The translations under genes were made by a program, and so were the position numbers. DNA of 11,071 nucleotides from CAIXSC01 sp040381235 (GTDB lineage: Bacteria; Planctomycetota; Planctomycetia; Pirellulales; Pirellulaceae), in assembly GCA_040381235.1 (NCBI GenBank), contig JBEIHS010000182.1, positions 1 to 11,071 on the forward strand, given 5' to 3'. Of the stretch, positions 6,859-11,071 are shown one piece after another. Position 1 is the stretch's first letter, and each line of letters opens with the position of its first letter. Below the pieces are notes generated by a model. It saw only the letters and a list, made by a program, of their open reading frames with translations, was not told where the DNA came from and searched no databases.

Positions 6859-6883
6859 AGGTTATTGATGTGACAACGCACCA

Positions 6884-6896
6884 GTGTCGCCGACAC
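6884..6896. promoter_or_regulatory. Palindrome GTGTCG-C-CGACAC upstream of DUF1559 gene
   Basis: A perfect 6-bp inverted repeat around one central base lies 48 bp upstream of the DUF1559 start and 58 bp after the preceding stop. Its symmetry and position suit a binding site for a dimeric regulator. I cannot assign it to a known operator, and in GC-rich DNA it may be chance. Confidence 0.3.
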
Positions 6897-6944
6897 ACCC
6901 ATGCCGCAGCCCTCCTGCATGCCTCCTCCCGGGAGCTCCCCTTG

Positions 6945-8036
6945 ATGCGTTTCCCAACTCACCATACGCCCCGTCGACGCTTGGCTTGCCGAACGGTGTT
7001 CCGCGGTTTCACACTGGTTGAGCTGTTGGTCGTGATCGCGATCATCGGGATTCTGGCGAGCCTGCTGTTGCCAGCCGTGCAAGCGGCCCGGGAAACGATG
7101 CGGCGCTCCGCTTGCCAAAACAATCTCAAGCAGTTGGGTTTGGCGCTGCAAATGTATGCGGACACGCTCGGCACCTTGCCCGCCGGCTACCTCACGCGGC
7201 GTGCTCCGGCCGTCGACAATCCGGGTAGCGTTGGCACGGGCGGCGCCGCCGGCGGTGACGCGACCCGCGCCTGGACTGGCGGCTTTACGACCGGCAGCAA
7301 TCGGGGCCTCGGCGTCGGACCGTCCCAGGCGAATCTTGGCCGTCGGTTCGATGCCCCGCCGCCGACGGCCCCAAAGATCGAGTCCCAAGGGCCCGGATGG
7401 GGCTGGGCCGCGCTGTTGTTGCCGTACTATTCCGGCCAAACCGTGCACGATCAAATCAACTTCGACGTGGCGGTCGAGGATCCGCGGCACGCGGCCGTTC
7501 GAACGCTGTCGATCGCGATGTTGAATTGCCCGTCCGACCGCCATACGGGCAAATTCACTGTGTTGAGCGACGCGAACACCCCCGTCGCCGACGCTCACAC
7601 CAACAGTTACACGGCGAACTTCGGCTCCTATGGACTTATCAACTTGGAACCGGAAAACGGCAATGGTCTGTTTCAACGCAATAGCGGCCGCCGCTTCGCC
7701 GAGATCACCGACGGTCTCAGCAACACCATCGCCCTGGGCGAACGCGGCGCGCTACTCGCGCAAGCTCCATGGGCCGGAGTGATCACCGGCGGCACCTGCC
7801 GCACCACACCTGGAGCACCGGTCTACACGTCAGTGGTCGAGCAGTCGCCGGTCATGGCGTTGGTGCGAATCGGCAATCGCACGCTTAATAGCCGACTGTG
7901 CGAACCGTACGATTTCTTCTCGCCCCACCCGAGCACCGTCAGCTTCGTGTTCGCCGACGGTTCGGTGCGCGGACTGGCCACCACGACCGATCTCGCCGTA
8001 ATGCACGCTCTTTCGACCCGCGACAGCCAAGACTAG
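6945..8036 (+). CDS. DUF1559 protein with prepilin-type N-terminal cleavage/methylation motif
   Basis: The product is 363 aa. The ATG at 6945 follows GGGAG at 6931-6935, nine bases upstream, and gives a 21-residue basic leader ending FRG. The prepilin peptidase site is G21/F22, with the conserved Glu at mature position 5 (E26) in FTLVELLVV and a hydrophobic helix to about residue 46, the pseudopilin hallmark. After it come QAARETMRRSACQNNLKQLGLALQMY, the usual DUF1559 (PF07596) continuation, then GWGWAALLLPY and the CPSD motif at 195-198. The C-terminus has H328-X9-D338-G339, the planctomycete H-X9-DG motif. This family is expanded to very large numbers in planctomycete genomes; its function is unsettled, but it is thought to be an exported pseudopilin-like or surface protein processed at the inner membrane. 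The upstream open frame to 6495 overlaps the YfhO-like gene and is rejected. No other pilus genes are nearby. Confidence 0.95.
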   Translation: MRFPTHHTPRRRLACRTVFRGFTLVELLVVIAIIGILASLLLPAVQAARETMRRSACQNNLKQLGLALQMYADTLGTLPAGYLTRRAPAVDNPGSVGTGGAAGGDATRAWTGGFTTGSNRGLGVGPSQANLGRRFDAPPPTAPKIESQGPGWGWAALLLPYYSGQTVHDQINFDVAVEDPRHAAVRTLSIAMLNCPSDRHTGKFTVLSDANTPVADAHTNSYTANFGSYGLINLEPENGNGLFQRNSGRRFAEITDGLSNTIALGERGALLAQAPWAGVITGGTCRTTPGAPVYTSVVEQSPVMALVRIGNRTLNSRLCEPYDFFSPHPSTVSFVFADGSVRGLATTTDLAVMHALSTRDSQD

Positions 8037-8060
8037 CCCGACAACCGGCCCCGCGCGTGG

Positions 8061-8103
8061 TCGCCCCGGAGGGGCGATTGGCCAATAATCGCCGCCCGGC
8101 GGC
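8061..8103 (+). other. Three chained, mutually exclusive hairpins
   Basis: TCGCCCC-GGA-GGGGCGA (8061-8077, 7 bp), GGCGATT with AATCGCC (8073-8079 and 8087-8093, 7 bp, 7-base loop) and GCCGC-CCG-GCGGC (8091-8103, 5 bp) overlap so that pairing in the second would exclude the first and the third. This is the topology of an attenuator or terminator/antiterminator. No ligand-binding motif is recognised, and simple read-through hairpins are the default reading. Confidence 0.4.
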
Positions 8104-8112
8104 CCGACGCGT

Positions 8113-8143
8113 ATGGCCGGCGTGCTAGCACGGGTTCGGCCAT
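8113..8143 (+). repeat. Nested inverted repeat
   Basis: An outer pair ATGGCCG/CGGCCAT (8113-8119 and 8137-8143) encloses a perfect 12-bp palindrome CGTGCTAGCACG (8121-8132). As RNA it folds into a 7-bp outer stem, a small internal loop and a 4-bp inner stem capped by CTAG. As DNA it could be a dimer binding site. Confidence 0.5.
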
Positions 8144-8185
8144 TTACAACCACTCTTTCTGGTGGTTTTCTGGTCTCAAGACGAG

Positions 8186-8211
8186 GATTCTGGGAAGAAT
8201 CGCCTTTTTTT
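8186..8211 (+). terminator. Candidate Rho-independent terminator
   Basis: A perfect 6-bp stem GATTCT/AGAATC with a GGGA loop (8186-8201) is followed after GCC by seven T residues (8205-8211). An outer AAGACG/CGTCTT pair (8178-8183 and 8213-8218) encloses it. The stem is short and AT-rich, so strength is uncertain. It lies 150 bp after the DUF1559 stop and would end its transcript. Confidence 0.45.
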
Positions 8212-8313
8212 CCGTCTTTCCAACGCGGACCGCCCAAGAACACAGCGTCTCGTGCGTTAACTCGGGACGGAAAGTCTGTGCACGATCCTCACGAGCCGAC
8301 CTATAAACGGTGC

Positions 8314-8343
8314 TTGACGGCCCGCGCGGACGCGAGTCATAGT
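8314..8343 (+). promoter_or_regulatory. Candidate sigma70-like promoter for the cytochrome operon
   Basis: TTGACG (8314-8319; five of six match the -35 consensus) and CATAGT (8338-8343; four of six match the -10) are separated by 18 bases and lie about 79 bp upstream of the cytochrome start. The position, downstream of the T7 terminator and upstream of a good Shine-Dalgarno site, is sensible, but the call rests on consensus matching only. Confidence 0.3.
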
Positions 8344-8421
8344 GCCCGAGGGGGTGGTCGACGTCCACAGTCGGGCGGCCATCCGAAAGCCCGTCCCCGC
8401 TTCCTGATCAAAGGATTCGCG

Positions 8422-10434
8422 ATGCGTTTTCATCTTTTTGTACTGTTGAGTGCGATTCTGTCTGTGGCGATCACTTTTGCGACGATCGCTCAACCCGCCT
8501 CGGCATCCACCCCAAATGCTCCGCCGTCTCCAGCCGAACCGCCTTCCGGCAAACCATCGGACAAACCGGCAACCGAGGCATCGGCCACCGAGACGCCGGC
8601 GAATCAAGCCGCCGAGACGCTTACGCTCGCGGCCAAGGCGGAATCAATCTTGGCTCGCTACTGCGCTCGCTGCCATCGCGGCGATGGATCGAGAACAGGC
8701 TACGCGTTCAACGTGCTTGACGCCGGGTCCCTGACCGGTAGGAGCGTCATGGGCCGCAAACCGTCCGACGAGCCGGCCGAAAACAGCGAACCGGTTGTCG
8801 TCGCGCGGCGGCCCGAGGACTCGGATCTGTTCCATGCGATGTACGACAACCGCATGCCGCCTCGCAATCAAGCTTCCTTGCCGCGTCCTTCGGCAGCGGA
8901 AATCGAGACCGTCAAGCTGTGGATCGCCGCCGGCGCGCCCGACTTTCCGAAACCGACCCCGCGGCCCTTCATCTCGGTCGAAGACATGCTTCATTCGATC
9001 AAGAAGCACTTCGACAGCATCGCGCCGAAGGACCGGGAATTTGTGCGTTACTTCACGCTCACGCATTTGCACAACGACCCTACCGTCGACGCCCGCCATT
9101 TGCGGATGGTCCGCGCGGGGCTAGCCAAGGCCCTCAATAGTCTCAGCTGGGCGCCCCAGTTGGTGCGTCCGGCCGCCGTGGATGTCGATCAAACCGTGTA
9201 TTCCGTCGATCTCCGACAACTTGGCTGGAACCGCGATTACCGTCACGATCACTGGCGCGCGATCATCAAGGAGTATCCTTACGGCCTCAGATTCGTCGAA
9301 CATCCAACCCGGACCCTCAAACGGCTCGACGAGGACTTAAGGCATCTGGCCAATGGCGACACCAGATTATTGCATTTGCGAGCGGACTGGTTCGTATCCG
9401 TGGCGTTAAAGCCCAAACTGTATCATGCTTTGCTGTACGACCTCACGCTTCCGAAATTGAAGCAACGAGCCGTTGCCATGCCCGTCGTTAACTCCGATCC
9501 GCTCAATCCGCTTGGCATGACCGATAAAGACTTGGAAGCCGAGCTCAACGTCGATGTCATTGAGAACATCTTCAGCTTAGCTCCTGTGGCTCGGCGAGCC
9601 GCGTTTACGGAAAGCGGCATTTCCGGCCAAAACCGGATGATCGAACGCCATCCGCTGGACAACCGCCGCTATTATTGGAAGAGCTATGACTTTCTCGCAA
9701 GCAATCGCCAAGCGAACCTCTCCGAGTTTCCGCTGGGCCCGAAAGATCCGAAAAACAAACAGTTCGACGATGCCGCCTTCCAACATGATGGCGGCGAAAT
9801 CATCTTTTCGTTGCCCAACGGCCTTCAGGGCTACATGCTCGCCACCGCCTCCGGCGCGCGGCTCAATGCCGGTCCGATTGAAATCGTCGGCGACGGCCTG
9901 AAAACGGCCGGCAACCAGCTTATAGTCAACGGCCTGTCGTGCGTCGTCTGCCATCGCGAAGGCATGGTCGAACCGCCGGACGACGAGACGCTTGGGGTGG
10001 CGAAAGCTATCGGTGGTGAAAGAAAAGACCACATTTTGAAGCTTTATCCCCCGCAGGCTGAAATGCAGACATTGATCGATACCGATCGCAAGGCGTTCCT
10101 CGCAGCCCAACGCGATTGCATCGCCGAATATTTGCTGCAAGGCGACGATCAAACGGCCGACCTGCTGCGCCTCCCGGAACCGGTCGGCGAGACATCCCGG
10201 CGTTTCCTGCTCGAGTCGCTCGCCATTGAAACCGTGGCCGCCGAATTGTTCGAACCGGACGTTCAACGACTCAAGATCCTTCTTGAAGGGAATCCCGCAC
10301 TGATCAAAGCCGGAGTAGGCGCACTTCGACGCGAGGGCGGACGGATAAAACGCGATGCCTGGGAAAGCGAGGCGGCTTTCAGCCTCATGCAGGAGGTCGC
10401 CCGCGAACTCGGTTACACTCCGCTGGATTTCTGA
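8422..10434 (+). CDS. Secreted diheme c-type cytochrome (planctomycete cytochrome c family)
   Basis: The product is 670 aa. The ATG at 8422 has AAAGGA at 8410-8415 and starts a Sec signal peptide (residues 1-28, core FVLLSAILSVAITFATIA, cleavage near ASA|S). A Pro/Ala/Thr/Glu-rich linker (about 30-65) leads to the first heme site, CARCH at residues 81-85 (ILARYCARCHRGDGS). Next come RRPEDSDLFHAMYDNRMPP, where M145 is the probable distal heme ligand, and AAEIETVKLWIAAGAPDFP, the typical end of the planctomycete cytochrome c domain (PF07635). A long non-heme middle region of about 320 residues (VYSVDLRQLGWNRDY, IIKEYPYGLRF) precedes a second site, CVVCH at 507-511, in GNQLIVNGLSCVVCHREGM. The remaining C-terminus is hydrophilic, without heme sites. 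It is inferred to be periplasmic, carrying out electron transfer or an unidentified redox reaction, and to need the cytochrome c maturation system. The second heme's distal ligand is unclear (M515 is possible). It probably shares a transcript with the gene 63 bp downstream. Confidence 0.85.
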   Translation: MRFHLFVLLSAILSVAITFATIAQPASASTPNAPPSPAEPPSGKPSDKPATEASATETPANQAAETLTLAAKAESILARYCARCHRGDGSRTGYAFNVLDAGSLTGRSVMGRKPSDEPAENSEPVVVARRPEDSDLFHAMYDNRMPPRNQASLPRPSAAEIETVKLWIAAGAPDFPKPTPRPFISVEDMLHSIKKHFDSIAPKDREFVRYFTLTHLHNDPTVDARHLRMVRAGLAKALNSLSWAPQLVRPAAVDVDQTVYSVDLRQLGWNRDYRHDHWRAIIKEYPYGLRFVEHPTRTLKRLDEDLRHLANGDTRLLHLRADWFVSVALKPKLYHALLYDLTLPKLKQRAVAMPVVNSDPLNPLGMTDKDLEAELNVDVIENIFSLAPVARRAAFTESGISGQNRMIERHPLDNRRYYWKSYDFLASNRQANLSEFPLGPKDPKNKQFDDAAFQHDGGEIIFSLPNGLQGYMLATASGARLNAGPIEIVGDGLKTAGNQLIVNGLSCVVCHREGMVEPPDDETLGVAKAIGGERKDHILKLYPPQAEMQTLIDTDRKAFLAAQRDCIAEYLLQGDDQTADLLRLPEPVGETSRRFLLESLAIETVAAELFEPDVQRLKILLEGNPALIKAGVGALRREGGRIKRDAWESEAAFSLMQEVARELGYTPLDF

Positions 10435-10497
10435 CTTGCCCCGCATCGGCCTTGATTGTCCCGCAATTGTTCCCGCCGCCATCGCTGGAGAGCCTCC

Positions 10498-11071
10498 ATG
10501 AGATTCCGCCTTGCTCGTTACACCGCTTTCATTTTGATGCTTCTCGCCGCCGGCGGGATCGCCGTATCCGCCCAGGCAGCTCCGGCGAATATGACATTCG
10601 AAGGACAAATGGCCTCGCTTATCGGAGAATTTCGTGAGAAATGGCAAAAAGATCCCAAGAGCAGGGGACAAAAACTAAGGTTGAAACAACGCGCGGACAA
10701 GGATTTGCTGGAGGAAGGCGGTTTTCAGGCGAGGATTGACGAGGACTTAAGAACCCGGCTCGCTGACGTTTACGACGAACACGCTTTACTAATGATATAT
10801 ATCGAATATCAGACCGTCCAAGCGATCACGGGCGCGAACGAAAAGCTGACAGTCGTCACGCTGGAGCTACACTCACCGATCGGTAATTTTAACCGAGAGA
10901 TAAATAATTCCGGCGACATCGCGAGAGTTGCCGGCTCGACGATCGCCAACAAAGACGATGACAGTTTCGAGAATCGCAACGAGGAGGTGCGCAAATCGGT
11001 TGAGAAACCGAGATTCGACACGCATCCCGCGCGCTCCACCGGCGTGATCGCGGTCGGGCAGCCGCGCTACG
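10498..11071 (+). CDS. Secreted protein of unknown function (3' end beyond window)
   Basis: The frame opens at ATG 10498 and has no stop to the right edge, giving 191 complete residues. GGAG at 10487-10490 is seven bases upstream. The N-terminus, MRFRLARYTAFILMLLAAGG followed by IAVSAQA, is a clear Sec signal peptide, cleaved near AQA|A. The mature part is hydrophilic and charged with helix-like character (MASLIGEFREKWQKDPKS, LEEGGFQARIDEDLRTRLAD), a short hydrophobic patch (HALLMIYIEY), then an Asn/Asp/Glu-rich stretch. There is no cysteine and no heme motif in the visible part. I do not recognise the family. It is 63 bp after the cytochrome with no terminator between, so it is probably in the same operon and exported to the same compartment. 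Codons such as TTA, CTA, ATA, AGA and AAT are far more frequent than in its neighbours, and GC is lower, especially from about 10740 to 10920. Confidence 0.8.
   Translation, partial: MRFRLARYTAFILMLLAAGGIAVSAQAAPANMTFEGQMASLIGEFREKWQKDPKSRGQKLRLKQRADKDLLEEGGFQARIDEDLRTRLADVYDEHALLMIYIEYQTVQAITGANEKLTVVTLELHSPIGNFNREINNSGDIARVAGSTIANKDDDSFENRNEEVRKSVEKPRFDTHPARSTGVIAVGQPRY

Larger units (their letters stand above)
8037..8421 (+). other. 385-bp non-coding region with clustered stem-loops
   Basis: Between the DUF1559 stop and the cytochrome start I see no gene. It holds three overlapping short hairpins at 8061-8103, a nested inverted repeat at 8113-8143, a 6-bp stem at 8148-8167, a stem followed by T7 at 8186-8211 and a possible promoter at 8314-8343. 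Together these suggest a terminator region for the upstream gene followed by a promoter and 5'-UTR for the cytochrome. The cytochrome frame is open back to 8113, but those 103 residues precede the signal peptide and are not coding-like. Confidence 0.6.

Noticed and set aside
6495..6944. N-terminal extension of the DUF1559 frame
   Set aside because: It overlaps the YfhO-like gene in another frame, and the prepilin leader clearly begins at the ATG at 6945.
6822..7676. Minus-strand 284-codon frame
   Set aside because: It is antisense to the DUF1559 gene, whose prepilin and H-X9-DG motifs are unmistakable.
8264..8285. RNase P-like GGAAAGTC segment (GGGACGGAAAGTCTGTGC)
   Set aside because: Only a short stretch resembles the conserved core, and no other RNase P RNA elements are present in the 385-bp gap.
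8113..8421. N-terminal extension of the cytochrome frame
   Set aside because: A Sec signal peptide must be at the N-terminus and begins at 8422 with AAAGGA upstream; the extension crosses hairpins and a T7 tract.
9577..10671. Minus-strand 364-codon frame
   Set aside because: It runs antisense through the heme-binding half of the cytochrome and into the next gene's signal peptide; no own start signal or domain.

Overview
The window is a GC-rich chromosomal stretch that looks like Planctomycetota, probably the Pirellulales side. The main evidence is a DUF1559 pseudopilin-like protein with a G/FTLVE prepilin site and a C-terminal H-X9-DG motif. Supporting evidence is a planctomycete-style diheme c-type cytochrome with an MPP heme-ligand motif, a divergent ECF-type sigma factor, a secreted beta-barrel-like protein and a very large YfhO-like membrane protein. 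No RNA gene, transposon, integrase or CRISPR array is visible.

Layout from left to right. (1) Positions 590 to 1, minus strand: an incomplete single-pass membrane protein with a tandem KDG[A/E/D] linker, running off the left edge. (2) 791-1960, plus: a signal-peptide protein with outer-membrane beta-barrel character and a 12-glycine run, divergent from (1). (3) 2234-2052, minus: a 60-aa charged protein convergent with (2), with a strong GAAA-capped hairpin between them. (4) 3098-2421, minus: an ECF-like sigma factor. (5) 3244-6825, plus: a 1193-aa YfhO-family polytopic membrane protein with a (PPAT)6 insertion, divergent from the sigma gene across a 145-bp gap. (6) 6945-8036, plus: the DUF1559 protein. 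(7) 8037-8421: a 385-bp non-coding stretch with several hairpins and one terminator-like stem plus T7. (8) 8422-10434, plus: a secreted diheme cytochrome. (9) 10498 to the right edge, plus: an incomplete secreted protein with lower GC and unusual codons, probably co-transcribed with (8).

Most products are predicted to act at or beyond the inner membrane: envelope anchoring, an outer-membrane barrel, lipid-linked sugar or polymer modification, a pseudopilin-like surface protein and periplasmic electron transfer. The sigma factor and the 60-aa protein are the only predicted cytoplasmic products. I see no single dedicated pathway linking all the genes; only 8-9 look like a convincing transcriptional pair. 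The two least explained parts are the structured gap at 8037-8421 and the final partial gene. I did not find a clear previously undescribed multi-gene system.
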